Shown in pieces: positions 8,064 to 16,050 of a stretch of DNA of 64,000 nt. The stretch's first letter is position 1; the number at the start of each line of letters is the position of its first letter. The notes under the pieces were generated by a model. That model did not search any database and was not told where the DNA came from. It saw only the letters and a program-made list of their open reading frames with translations. The position numbers were made by a program, and so were the translations under genes. The DNA is from Variovorax paradoxus (GTDB taxonomy: Bacteria > Pseudomonadota > Gammaproteobacteria > Burkholderiales > Burkholderiaceae_C). The DNA lies in the NCBI RefSeq assembly GCF_030815975.1, contig NZ_JAUSXL010000002.1, positions 1,426,001-1,490,000 of the forward strand. Direction: 5' to 3'.

Positions 8064-9011
8064 CTAGCGATCGGTGATAGCTTTGGCTGCGGCGGTGATT
8101 TCGCCGCGAAACCATCTGAGGGCTCGATTTTTATGCGTTCTCTCGTGCCACGTCAGAACGTATTGGATCGGCTTGATGGGGGCCGGGAAAGGCAAAACCA
8201 CCAGCGGGTGATCTGCTGCGATTTGCTGGGCGAAGCGTCGTCCGGTCGAGAAGATCAAATCCGAGTTGGCGAGAATAGGTGGCACCAAGCCCAGGTACTG
8301 GGTGCGCATGGCCGTGTGCACCGAAACGCCGATGCCCGCAATAAGCGCGTCGAGTACGGTTCCCTGGCCTGGAAGCTGTTCCAACGATGACAGATGCGGC
8401 GCCCGGCAATACGCTTCAAGTGTGAGTCCTGTCTTCGCAAGTGGATGGTCTTTGCTGACCACGCACACGAACTCATCTGCGAATAGGCGGACTGAACGAA
8501 GATGCGCGGGCGGATCGGGCCAGATCGTGATGGCCACGTCGATCTCGCCTTCGCCAAGTTGCTTGTAGTGATCGAATCGATGACCCAGGCTGCGCAGATC
8601 GATCACTGAGTCCGGTGCCGCGGTTCTTACGCGACGGATCATCTCCTCGTAAAAACGTCGGGGCAGAAAGTCACCAGCCGCAATGCGGAAATTGTTCCTG
8701 GCGGTGTCAGGCGAGAACTCGAAGTCTTCCCTCGTGAAGAGCGACAGGTCGGCCAGTATTCGCCGCGTTGGCGCCACGAGGGACTCGCCCCGTTGCGTGA
8801 GCACCATGCGATTGCCGACCCGAACGAGAAGTTCGTCTCCAGTCAACTGCCGAAGCGCTTTCAGATGCCGGCTCAGCGCCGGTTGCTGGATGCCAAGGCG
8901 CGCTGCGCCTCGGGACACGCTCGCCTCGACCAGCAGGGCGTACAAGGATCGCAGCAAAGACTCGTCGAGTCGCCGGCCAGGTTCTATCTCGAAAGAAGCC
9001 TCTTCTTTCAT
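8064..9011 (-). CDS. LysR-family transcriptional regulator
   Basis: I place the start at the ATG at 9011 (MKEEASFEIEPGRRLDESLL), giving 315 residues; an in-frame GTG exists at 9065. The N-terminal helix-turn-helix reads ASVSRGAARLGIQQPALSRHLKALRQLTGDELLVR, standard for the family. The C-terminal part is the periplasmic-binding-protein-like effector domain. It lies 121 bp upstream of the Bug receptor gene and on the same strand, so it probably regulates the receptor-deaminase pair, possibly cotranscribed. LysR genes are more often divergent from their targets. Moderately low GC matches the two downstream genes. Confidence 0.92.
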   Translation of the reverse strand: MKEEASFEIEPGRRLDESLLRSLYALLVEASVSRGAARLGIQQPALSRHLKALRQLTGDELLVRVGNRMVLTQRGESLVAPTRRILADLSLFTREDFEFSPDTARNNFRIAAGDFLPRRFYEEMIRRVRTAAPDSVIDLRSLGHRFDHYKQLGEGEIDVAITIWPDPPAHLRSVRLFADEFVCVVSKDHPLAKTGLTLEAYCRAPHLSSLEQLPGQGTVLDALIAGIGVSVHTAMRTQYLGLVPPILANSDLIFSTGRRFAQQIAADHPLVVLPFPAPIKPIQYVLTWHERTHKNRALRWFRGEITAAAKAITDR

Positions 9012-9094
9012 GACATGAGTTATCCGCAGTTCCTCATCGGTCTGCCAAAAGGAAGTGGCAGCCACACAGGATCACGTGGAAGCCTTGCCTATTA

Positions 9095-9321
9095 TTGGAT
9101 CGGGTGGTTCCGTGGGGCGCGCTGGTGCAAATCGTAGAGCCGCATAGTCCGCGAGCCAAGACGGGTTGTCCGCCCTTTGCGATCGAGACGATGCCGCGCA
9201 TTCCCTTGGTTCCACCAAGGTGCGCTATCGAGGGCTGGCGAAGAACACGCGCAGATCGTCACGCTGTTTGCGCTGTCGAATCTGGGGATGGCGCGTAGGC
9301 GATTGATGCAGACCGGGGGAT
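9095..9321 (+). pseudogene. IS5-family transposase relic with large internal deletion
   Basis: The first 40 codons read DRVVPWGALVQIVEPHSPRA and continue through PPFAIETMPRI, the typical N-terminus of IS5-group transposases. About 15 codons later, in another frame, the sequence reads TKVRYRGLAKNT and then, after one more shift, ALSNLGMARRRLMQTGG. That is the C-terminal end of the same transposase family. The catalytic DDE core is therefore missing, with the junction near 9204-9215. No intact inverted repeats were recognised. The relic marks the right border of the low-GC segment 5.4-9.5 kb and suggests past IS-mediated insertion or rearrangement. Confidence 0.85.
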
Positions 9322-9485
9322 GAGTGCGTCTGCAGCGCCCGAATAGGGCTCGCTAAGCCCGCGCGACGGGTCCTGGCGCAGCGAGATCGACGCTTGGGGC
9401 TGTTCGATCTGATCGCTGGGATGGCTCGCCATCACCTTATTCATCTACCCTCAATCGCAGATCGCGTTCTGCAGACCATCCCTAA

Positions 9486-11279
9486 CTATCCGGCCAATGC
9501 GGCCGCGGGATCGTCCGACTCGAGCACGCCCTTGGCCCAGGCTTCGAGCTTGCTGGTGTCGGCGCGCAGCACTTCCTGCTTGACGGCGAGGATGCGCGAG
9601 GGATGCATCGAGAAGCTGCGCAGCCCCAGGCCGAGCAGCAGGCGCGTGAAGGCCACGTCGCCCGCCATCTCGCCGCACACGGCCACGCTCTTGCCCTGAC
9701 GGCGGCATTCGGCAATGGTGTCGGCCACGAGCTTCAGCACCGCCGGATGGGCCGGGTCGTAGAGGTGGGCCACGGCCTCGTCGGCGCGGTCGATGGCCAG
9801 CGTGTACTGGATCAGGTCGTTGGTGCCGATCGACAGGAAGTCGAAGTACTTCAGGAAGGTCTTGAGCGTGAGCGCCGCAGCGGGAATCTCGATCATCGCG
9901 CCGAGCTTCACCTGGCCGTACACGGCGCCGCGGCTGTCGAGCTCAGACCGCGCGAAGTCGATCAGCGACAGCGTCTGGCGGATCTCGCTGACGTGCGCGA
10001 GCATGGGGATCAGCAGGTGGATCTCGCCATGCGCCGCCGCGCGCAGGATGGCGCGCAATTGGGTGAGGAACATCGCCGGGTCGGCCAGGCTCCACCGGAT
10101 GGCGCGCAGGCCGAGCGCGGGGTTCAGGTGCTCCTGCTTGCTGGCCGCCTTGCCGTCGATGGGCTTGTCGGCGCCCACGTCGATGGTGCGGATGGTGACC
10201 GGCATGCCCTGCATGCCTTCGACCGCGCGCTTGTAGGCCTGGTATTGCTCTTCCTCGTCGGGCAGGCGGGTCTGGCGCTGCGACTCGCGGCCCATGAAGA
10301 GGAACTCGCTGCGGAACAGCCCCACGCCCACCGCGCCGGCCTTGACGGCGCCGACGGTGTCCTCGGGCATCTCGATGTTGGCGAGCAGATCCACGCGCTG
10401 GCCGTCGAGCGTCACCGCGGGCTTGTGGCGCAGCCGCGCGAGCCGGCCGCGCTCGAGGTCGCCCTGGCGCTGCTTGAAGCCGTACTCGGCCAGGATGATC
10501 GGCGAGGGATCGACGATCACCACGCCGGCATCGCCGTCGATGATCACCCAGTCGTCCTGGCGCACCAGCTGGCTCGCGGTGCGGGCACCCACCACGGCCG
10601 GAATGTCCATGCTGCGCGCGACGATGGCGGTGTGCGAGGTGCGCCCGCCCACGTCGGTCACGAAGCCGGCGAACACGCTCTTCTTGAACTGGAGCATGTC
10701 GGCCGGCGAAAGATCGTGCGCGATCAGCACCAGCGGCGCGTCGATGCCGTCACCGGCCGTGGGGTCGTCATCATCCTCGGCGGCGGGGCGCTTGCGGCGC
10801 GGAGGGCTCGGCGCCAGCACCGCAGCCGTGCCCTTCATGCGGTGCAGCAGCCGCTCGACCACCTGCTCGAGATCGGCCTTGCGCTCGCGCAGGTACTCGT
10901 CCTCCATCTCGTCGAACTGGCGCGCGATGATCTCGAGTTGCGTGGTCAGCGCCCATTCGGCGTTGTAGAGCCGGTCGGTGATCCAGTGCTTCACGCCGCC
11001 GGTGAGCGCCTCGTCCTGCAGCAGCATCTGATGCACTTCGAGCAGCGCCGCGAGCTCGTGCGGCGCATCGTTGGGGCCCATCAGCGCCACATTGGTCTGC
11101 AGCTTGGCAAGCTCGTCAGCCACCGCATTGCGCGCCATGCGCACCCGGTCGATCTCGGTTTCTATTTCGTCGGGCTTGATGAAATAGTGGGCCACGTCGA
11201 TGCGGCTCGACACCACCAGCACCGCGCGGCCGATGGCAATGCCACGGGCAACAGGGAGGCCGTGGACTGCGAAGGTCAT
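9486..11279 (-). CDS. ptsI: Phosphoenolpyruvate-protein phosphotransferase (PTS enzyme I)
   Basis: The 597-residue enzyme transfers phosphate from PEP to HPr. The phospho-histidine is H216 in GGRTSHTAIVARSMDIPAVVG. The C-terminal PEP-binding barrel shows GVGLFRSEFLFM, GLRAIR, PMLAHVSEI, GAMIEIPAA, SIGTNDLIQYTLAIDR and the catalytic cysteine in AVCGEMAGD. Compared with E. coli enzyme I the N-terminal half has an extra segment of about 25 residues (about 155-180), first proline/basic then acidic, inserted before the swivelling domain. The gene follows ptsH after a 103-bp gap filled by a GC-rich repeat. With the upstream EIIA it forms a regulatory-type PTS with no sugar permease here. Confidence 0.97.
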   Translation of the reverse strand: MTFAVHGLPVARGIAIGRAVLVVSSRIDVAHYFIKPDEIETEIDRVRMARNAVADELAKLQTNVALMGPNDAPHELAALLEVHQMLLQDEALTGGVKHWITDRLYNAEWALTTQLEIIARQFDEMEDEYLRERKADLEQVVERLLHRMKGTAAVLAPSPPRRKRPAAEDDDDPTAGDGIDAPLVLIAHDLSPADMLQFKKSVFAGFVTDVGGRTSHTAIVARSMDIPAVVGARTASQLVRQDDWVIIDGDAGVVIVDPSPIILAEYGFKQRQGDLERGRLARLRHKPAVTLDGQRVDLLANIEMPEDTVGAVKAGAVGVGLFRSEFLFMGRESQRQTRLPDEEEQYQAYKRAVEGMQGMPVTIRTIDVGADKPIDGKAASKQEHLNPALGLRAIRWSLADPAMFLTQLRAILRAAAHGEIHLLIPMLAHVSEIRQTLSLIDFARSELDSRGAVYGQVKLGAMIEIPAAALTLKTFLKYFDFLSIGTNDLIQYTLAIDRADEAVAHLYDPAHPAVLKLVADTIAECRRQGKSVAVCGEMAGDVAFTRLLLGLGLRSFSMHPSRILAVKQEVLRADTSKLEAWAKGVLESDDPAAALAG

Positions 11280-11289
11280 GGGCGCCTAC

Positions 11290-11385
11290 CGAAGGTCACC
11301 GGCCGCCGCCGGGCCGCCCCAAGGCGGCCGCGCCCCCTCGGGGGGCAGCGACGACACGCAGTGCGGAGCGTGGGGGCCACATTCA
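11290..11385. repeat. GC-rich intergenic repeat between ptsH and ptsI
   Basis: The gap between ptsH and ptsI is filled by dyads: GGCCGCCCCAAGGCGGCC followed by GCCCCCTCGGGGGGC, and then a CGACACGCAGTGCGGAGCG tail. This composition is familiar from intergenic repeat elements of Comamonadaceae; I recall it rather than having searched for it. Folded in RNA it would form two strong hairpins between the HPr and enzyme I cistrons, and so could reduce readthrough. Confidence 0.6.
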
Positions 11386-11652
11386 TTCGCCTTCGCCGAA
11401 CTTGTCGTTCATCAACTGGATGAGGGCGTCCATCGCCTCTTCTTCCTGCTGACCATTGGTTTCGAGCTCGACGGTCGAGCCGAGCCCGGCGGCCAGCATC
11501 ATGACGCCCATGATGCTCTTGGCATTGATGCGGCGGTCGCCGCGCGAAAGCCACACCTCGCACGGAAAGCTGCCTGCGATTTTTGTGAGCTTGGCCGATG
11601 CGCGCGCATGCAGGCCCAGCTTATTGCTGATGGTCACGGATTTCTTGATCAC
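11383..11652 (-). CDS. ptsH: Phosphocarrier protein HPr
   Basis: The start is the GTG at 11652, giving the standard 89-residue HPr. Phospho-acceptor H15 lies in NKLGLHARASAKLT and the regulatory-type serine S46 in NAKSIMGVMMLAAGLGS, both at canonical positions. HPr relays phosphate from enzyme I to EIIA proteins. The gene overlaps the 3' end of the upstream EIIA gene by 32 bp, which implies tight coupling. Whether S46 is phosphorylated depends on an HPr kinase that is not in this window. Confidence 0.96.
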   Translation of the reverse strand: MIKKSVTISNKLGLHARASAKLTKIAGSFPCEVWLSRGDRRINAKSIMGVMMLAAGLGSTVELETNGQQEEEAMDALIQLMNDKFGEGE

Positions 11653-12076
11653 TGTGCTTTCTCTTCGCCTGATTCTGGGGTGCCGCCACGGCCACCTGCA
11701 TGACACCCGCGGTGCCGCCTGCGATGGCGCGCTGCACCAGCGTTTCGAGCGGTTCGTGGCGGTAGGTCACCGCGCGCAGCAGCATCGGCAGGTTGACGCC
11801 CGCCACCAGCCGCGAGCGGACGCCGTCCACCAATTTCTGGGCCACGTTGCAGGGCGTCGCGCCGAACACGTCGGCCAGCACCAGCACCTGCGAGCGCGGT
11901 ACATTGAGCTGCTGTGCGAGCGTGATGCGGGCGGCAGCCAGCGTTTCTTCGGGCGACACGTTGGGCAGCACGTCGAGCGCGACCACGGCTTGTTCGCAGT
12001 CGGGAAACACATGCAGCGCGCATCGCCGCAGCGCCTGCGCTAACGGTGAGTGGGCGATGATGAGGATGCTGTTCAT
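11621..12076 (-). CDS. PTS EIIA component, mannose/fructose subfamily
   Basis: The start is the ATG at 12076 (MNSILIIAHSPLAQALR), giving 151 residues with the phospho-histidine at H9. The fold signature continues with LVLADVFGATPCNVAQK, typical of the EIIA(Man) superfamily. In betaproteobacteria this single-domain EIIA lies upstream of ptsH and ptsI without any EIIB or EIIC membrane part. The cluster is believed to act in regulation rather than sugar import. The same layout is seen here, with a 32-bp overlap into ptsH. Confidence 0.93.
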   Translation of the reverse strand: MNSILIIAHSPLAQALRRCALHVFPDCEQAVVALDVLPNVSPEETLAAARITLAQQLNVPRSQVLVLADVFGATPCNVAQKLVDGVRSRLVAGVNLPMLLRAVTYRHEPLETLVQRAIAGGTAGVMQVAVAAPQNQAKRKHSDQEIRDHQQ

Positions 12077-12100
12077 GCGGGTCGGGGGACTACGCACCGA

Positions 12101-12304
12101 TTATGCGGGGGCGCCCAAAGGAAGTAGATATACGACACAACGCAGCAGGCCAGGAAAACAGACAGGGCCGCACGGACGACTCCACCGGAAGGCCAGGTAA
12201 CGGCCGGCTGGGCCAGCGTGACGACGGTGGAAGCGCAGAAAAACCACCCAAGCCACCGTGCCCGCCGCGGAACTAGCTATCAAAACAAGAGCAAGAACGA
12301 GCAT
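12101..12304 (-). CDS. Possible small membrane protein (67 aa)
   Basis: An ATG-initiated frame of 67 codons encodes two hydrophobic stretches (VLALVLIASSAAGTVAWVVF near the start, and a second at CFPGLLRCVVYLLPLG) separated by a basic segment. It fills the gap between the lipoprotein gene and the EIIA gene on the same strand. No family is recognised and codon use is not strongly biased. It may be chance coding in an intergenic region where a glutathione synthase gene is often found in relatives. Confidence 0.3.
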   Translation of the reverse strand: MLVLALVLIASSAAGTVAWVVFLRFHRRHAGPAGRYLAFRWSRPCGPVCFPGLLRCVVYLLPLGAPA

Positions 12305-12343
12305 CGCGAACGGCAGGAGGGGCGGCGCCGAGCAGGCTGCCGC

Positions 12344-12886
12344 TCATGGGAGACGCAAGCCCTCGAAGAAGGTATTGGCCGCCTCGGGCGCAGAAGGGCG
12401 GCCGAGCACGGTGGCCTGGTAGAGCGAGACAGCGCCGTCTTTCTTCGACTGGGCGAACCAGAGCACCTGGACCGGCGCGGCGCCCTGGCGCGGCGGCTGG
12501 GCGTCGAGCCGCACCGGTGCGGGCGCGGCGGTCGCGCGTTTCAGTGCCGCGGGGGCTTCGCTCACTTGCGCCTCGCCCAATTGGCTGCGGGTGGCGGCGC
12601 GCCACGCCTTGAGCCAGGCCTCGGCCTGCGCCGGGCTGCTGGCGGAGGCATGGGCCACGGCGAAGGTCGCACCGCCCGTTTCGCAACCCGCCATGTCGAC
12701 CTGCACCGACTCGGCGCCGAGCGGCAGGGCACGCTGGGCACGGTCCGGCTTGCAGGGCAAGAGAACGACCAGGCCGGCATCGGCAATCGGCACTTCGCGC
12801 CAGTTGAAGGTGGGGCTGCAGGCGGCAAGCACGAGCGCGGCGGCTGCGGCCAGCGCGGACCGGAAACGGGAATCGGACGAGGGCAT
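12344..12886 (-). CDS. Hypothetical lipoprotein
   Basis: Starting at the ATG at 12886 (MPSSDSRFRSALAAAAALVL), the 180-residue product has a signal peptide ending in the lipobox LAA-C, so it is probably an outer or inner membrane lipoprotein. The mature part has two further cysteines (LLPCKPDRAQ and DMAGCETGG) that could form a disulphide. The remainder is alanine-rich with a short conserved-looking end (YQATVLGRPSAPEAANTFFEGL). No known enzyme motif is visible. It is divergent from the TlpA-like gene, with 89 bp between them. Confidence 0.8.
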   Translation of the reverse strand: MPSSDSRFRSALAAAAALVLAACSPTFNWREVPIADAGLVVLLPCKPDRAQRALPLGAESVQVDMAGCETGGATFAVAHASASSPAQAEAWLKAWRAATRSQLGEAQVSEAPAALKRATAAPAPVRLDAQPPRQGAAPVQVLWFAQSKKDGAVSLYQATVLGRPSAPEAANTFFEGLRLP

Positions 12887-12975
12887 CGGAAAGCCATTAT
12901 CGAGCCGCGCGGACGCGCCCCGGCACGATCCGGCCGGCGGAACTAAAATCGCCCGGCCCCTCTCCATTTGCTGCC

Positions 12976-13473
12976 ATGAAAAAATACATCGCCGTCGCCG
13001 CAGTCGCCCTTGCATTGGCCGCCGGCGTGGGGGTGTACCTGGGCTCCGGCGCCACCGCGGCACCGGCCTCGACCTTCGTGCTGCTCGACGGCAGCAAGAA
13101 AAGTACGGACGACCTGAAAGGCAAGGTCACGCTGGTGAACTTCTGGGCCACCAGCTGCGTGACCTGCGTGGCAGAAATGCCCAAGGTCATCGCCACCTAC
13201 GACAAGTACAAGGCCAAGGGCTACGACACGCTGGCCGTGGCCATGAGCTACGACCCGCCGAGCTACGTCGTCAACTTTGCCGAGACCCGCAAGCTGCCGT
13301 TCAAGGTGGCGATCGACAACACCGGCACCGTGGCCCAGGCCTGGGGCGACGTGAAGCTCACGCCCACCACCTACCTGGTCAACAAGAAGGGCGAGATCGT
13401 GAAGCGCTATGTGGGCGAGCCCGATTTCGCCGAGCTCCACAAGCTGATCGAGAAACTGCTCGCGGAGGCTTGA
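12976..13473 (+). CDS. TlpA-like thiol:disulphide oxidoreductase
   Basis: The 165-residue protein has an N-terminal membrane anchor or signal (about residues 4-24) and then a thioredoxin fold. The active site is WATSCVTC, a CVTC variant of the CxxC motif, and the cis-proline lies in LTPTTYLVN. Membrane-anchored TlpA/ResA proteins reduce periplasmic substrates, often apocytochrome c or copper-site cysteines. A cytochrome c' gene lies convergent just downstream, a plausible functional link. A rho-independent terminator follows the stop. Confidence 0.92.
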   Translation: MKKYIAVAAVALALAAGVGVYLGSGATAAPASTFVLLDGSKKSTDDLKGKVTLVNFWATSCVTCVAEMPKVIATYDKYKAKGYDTLAVAMSYDPPSYVVNFAETRKLPFKVAIDNTGTVAQAWGDVKLTPTTYLVNKKGEIVKRYVGEPDFAELHKLIEKLLAEA

Positions 13474-13489
13474 TCCGCCGCTGGATTCG

Positions 13490-13520
13490 AAAAGGCGCTC
13501 CCTCCGGCAGCGCCTTTTTT
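13490..13520 (+). terminator. Bidirectional rho-independent terminator
   Basis: The stem AAAAGGCGCT pairs with AGCGCCTTTT around a 9-nt loop and is followed by T residues. The complementary strand also ends in a T tract. It can therefore stop both the TlpA-like gene and the convergent cytochrome c' gene. Confidence 0.85.
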
Positions 13521-13535
13521 GTTTCTGCAGCTCGC

Positions 13536-13982
13536 CTACTGGTTGCGGAAACCGTCGTGGCAAGCCTTGCAGCTCGCGGCGGTCGAGCCGAACTGGGCCT
13601 TGAGCGCGTCGACTGTGCCGGCCTTGGCCGCGACCACCAGCTTGCCGGTCTCGGCAACCATCTTGTCCTGGTGCTCCTTGAATTTCGCGGCTTCCTTCCA
13701 GACCTCGGGCTTGCCCTTGCCGCCCTCGGTGCCGGCCCCGAAAGCGGTCCAGGGCAACTTGGCCATTTCGGCCACGATCTCGGCGTTGGCCGAGGCGGCA
13801 GCCGCATCGTAGGGAACGCGTCCATTGGCCATGGCGCCGACACGGCTGAAATGCTGGCCCATCACGAACAGCGCGCTCTGGCGGTACTTGATGGCGTCCT
13901 CGGGCTTGGCGAACTGGGCGGCGGCCGGCAGGGAAATCGCGGCGCAGGCAGCGGCCAGCGCGAACGAAGCAAGTCGAATCAT
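13536..13982 (-). CDS. Cytochrome c' family protein (periplasmic)
   Basis: The 148-residue product has a cleavable signal peptide (to AAAQF) and a four-helix body. A single heme-binding motif CKACH lies very near the C-terminus, the defining position for class II cytochromes c (cytochrome c'/c556). The N-terminal KPEDAIKYRQSALFVMGQHF also matches the family. Such proteins carry a high-spin heme and are linked to NO binding or electron transfer. It is divergent from a cytochrome b561-type gene, and the two may form an electron-transfer pair. Confidence 0.94.
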   Translation of the reverse strand: MIRLASFALAAACAAISLPAAAQFAKPEDAIKYRQSALFVMGQHFSRVGAMANGRVPYDAAAASANAEIVAEMAKLPWTAFGAGTEGGKGKPEVWKEAAKFKEHQDKMVAETGKLVVAAKAGTVDALKAQFGSTAASCKACHDGFRNQ

Positions 13983-14140
13983 CGGGGGTCCTTGTTGTGG
14001 GCTCGGCACCGTCGAAAACGGCGCCGCGCCGAGTGTAGGGGCAGCATTCCAGGTGCGCATAGCAACAACCCGAAGCATGCTGCGGCCCGGACTTTGCTAA
14101 TCTGCGCCTTCCGCAGCTTTTTGCGCACTTTGCCTCTTCG

Positions 14141-14854
14141 ATGACCGACTCCTCCGTGGCCGCCATGCAGGCCGCAGCGTCCGACACCCCCGTCCGAACG
14201 CGCATCTGGGATCTGCCGACGCGCGTTTTCCACTGGGCATTGAGCGTTGCCGTGATCGGCCTGATCGCCACCGGCCTCGGCGGCGTCATGGAGTGGCACT
14301 TCCGCCTGGGCTACACGGTGCTCGCCCTGCTGCTGTTCCGCCTGCTCTGGGGTTTCGTGGGCGGACGCTGGTCGCGCTTTGCCTCATTCTTCTATGGCCC
14401 GGGCTCGGTCGTCGCGTACCTGCGCGGGCGGGCCCACCCCGATCATGTGATCGGCCACACGCCATTGGGCGCCCTCTCCGTTTTCGCCGTGCTCGCGGTG
14501 CTTGCGGTACAGGTCGGCACAGGGTTGATGGCCGACGACGAAATTTCCGCGGCGGGGCCGCTCACGCGCTTCGTCTCCGGCGACGTGGTGAGCCTTGCAA
14601 CGGGCTGGCACGAAGGGCCGGGCAAGACGATCGTGATCGCCCTGGTGAGCCTGCACGTGCTGGCGGTGCTCTTCTACGTGCTGGTCAAGCGGCATCGCCT
14701 GGTGCGGCCCATGGTCTCGGGCGACAAGCTGATCACCCCCGTCCACAGCCAGTCGGCGCCCAGCCGCGACGACACCGCCTCGCGCGGGCTCGCACTGGTC
14801 CTGTTCGCCATGTGCGCAGGCGTGGCGTACTGGATTTCATCGCTGCGCGTATGA
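14141..14854 (+). CDS. Cytochrome b561-type integral membrane protein
   Basis: The 237-residue protein begins with a cytosolic tail and then VRTRIWDLPTRVFHWALSV, a typical start for the prokaryotic b561/Ni-Fe-hydrogenase cytochrome b group, with a histidine ready to ligate heme. Further histidines in membrane segments (WHFRLGYTVL, GHTPLGALSVF, VSLHVLAVLFYVLVKRH) fit bis-His heme b ligation in a four-helix core. It likely passes quinol electrons to a periplasmic acceptor such as the adjacent divergent cytochrome c'. Its stop overlaps the start of the next gene (ATGA). Confidence 0.92.
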   Translation: MTDSSVAAMQAAASDTPVRTRIWDLPTRVFHWALSVAVIGLIATGLGGVMEWHFRLGYTVLALLLFRLLWGFVGGRWSRFASFFYGPGSVVAYLRGRAHPDHVIGHTPLGALSVFAVLAVLAVQVGTGLMADDEISAAGPLTRFVSGDVVSLATGWHEGPGKTIVIALVSLHVLAVLFYVLVKRHRLVRPMVSGDKLITPVHSQSAPSRDDTASRGLALVLFAMCAGVAYWISSLRV

Positions 14855-15438
14855 GCTTTTCGGTTTCACGCCCCCTGCCGCTGGCCGATACGCCAGCCGT
14901 GGTGCTCCTGACGCCGGAGGAACCTGCCGAACTCGATGCGGCACGCGCGATTTTCCGCGACTATGCCGCCTCGCTGGGCATCGACCTGTGCTTCCAGAAT
15001 TTCGAGGAAGAGGTCGCCACGCTGCCGGGCGACTACGCCGAACCGCGCGGCGCCCTGCTGCTTGCATTGGTCGATGCCGCCCACATCAAGGAAGAAGCCG
15101 GGCAAAGGGCGCCGACCCTCCTGCGCGCCAACGGAACGCTGGCGCACGTGGCCGGCTGCTGCGCGCTGCGCCCGCTCGACAACACCGACTATGCCAACGC
15201 CGCGGAGATGAAGCGCCTGTTCGTGCGGCCCGGTTTTCGCGGGCTGGGCGTCGGGCGGCAACTTGCCGAAGCCATCCTCGACGCCGCGCGCGGCGCAGAC
15301 TACGCCTGCGTGCTGCTCGATACGCTGGACGACATGGAGTCGGCCCGCGCGCTCTACGAAGACCTGGGCTTCGAGGAAGTGCCGCCCTACTATCACAACC
15401 CGATCGCGGGCGCGCACTACCTCAAGGTGGATCTCTAA
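14851..15438 (+). CDS. GNAT-family N-acetyltransferase
   Basis: Starting at the ATG that overlaps the cytochrome b stop, the 195-residue protein shows the GNAT acetyl-CoA motif A (MKRLFVRPGFRGLGVGRQL) and the later motif B region (LDTLDDMESARALYEDLGF). The acceptor substrate is not evident. Translational coupling to the cytochrome b gene suggests cotranscription, though a functional link is not obvious. Confidence 0.9.
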   Translation: MSFSVSRPLPLADTPAVVLLTPEEPAELDAARAIFRDYAASLGIDLCFQNFEEEVATLPGDYAEPRGALLLALVDAAHIKEEAGQRAPTLLRANGTLAHVAGCCALRPLDNTDYANAAEMKRLFVRPGFRGLGVGRQLAEAILDAARGADYACVLLDTLDDMESARALYEDLGFEEVPPYYHNPIAGAHYLKVDL

Positions 15439-15449
15439 TCTCCAGCCGG

Positions 15450-15956
15450 TCAGCCGCGGGCTTGCGCCAGCAGCGTCTCGGCGCTGCTGACCTCGAACTT
15501 GCCCGGAGCCTCGACGTTCAGCGTGGCCACCTTGCCATCCTTCACGAGCATCGAATAGCGGTTGCTGCGCAGGCCCATGCCGCGGCCGGTCAGGTCGAGC
15601 GTGAGGCCGGTGGCCTTGGCGAAATCGGCGCTGCCGTCGGCCAGCATGCGCACCTTGGCGCCGGTTTTCTGGTCGCGCGCCCAGGCGCCCATCACGAAGG
15701 CGTCGTTCACGCTCACGCACCAGATCTCGTCCACGCCGGCGGCCTTGAAGTCGTCGAAGTGCTGCACATAGCCGGGCACATGCTTGGCCGAGCAGGTGGG
15801 CGTGAAGGCGCCGGGCAGCGCGAACAGCGCAATGGTCTTGCCGGCCGTGGCCTTGCTCACGTCCACCGGGTTCGGGCCGATGCTGCAGCCTTCGCCTTCG
15901 ACCTCGGAATATTCCTGCAGGGTGGCCGAAGGAAGGGTGTCGCCGACTTTGATCAT
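15450..15956 (-). CDS. Peroxiredoxin, Prx5/AhpE-like (TSA family)
   Basis: The start at 15956 (MIKVGDTLPSATL) gives 168 residues. The peroxidatic cysteine lies in LPGAFTPTCSAKHVPGY, the Prx5-group motif PGAFTPxCS. The conserved arginine and the substrate-binding region follow (GRGMGLRSNRYSMLV). These enzymes reduce hydrogen peroxide and organic hydroperoxides with glutathione or thioredoxin. It lies downstream of the ribosomal operon's terminator on the same strand and should be transcribed separately. Confidence 0.94.
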   Translation of the reverse strand: MIKVGDTLPSATLQEYSEVEGEGCSIGPNPVDVSKATAGKTIALFALPGAFTPTCSAKHVPGYVQHFDDFKAAGVDEIWCVSVNDAFVMGAWARDQKTGAKVRMLADGSADFAKATGLTLDLTGRGMGLRSNRYSMLVKDGKVATLNVEAPGKFEVSSAETLLAQARG

Positions 15957-15969
15957 CTGAGTGCTCCTG

Positions 15970-16002
15970 AAAAAGAAAAACGGCCCACATTGTGGGCCGT
16001 TT
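15970..16002 (-). terminator. Terminator of the S10 ribosomal operon
   Basis: The palindrome ACGGCCCACATTGTGGGCCGT is followed on the minus strand by a T-rich run (TTTTTCTTTTTC). It lies about 50 bp after the rpsQ stop and before the peroxiredoxin start. It would end the rplC-rpsQ transcript here, with rplN and the spc genes not following. Confidence 0.85.
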
Positions 16003-16050
16003 CGGGATGGGTTGCCTTCACGAGACTTCCCGAGGCAGATCAACCAGTGA

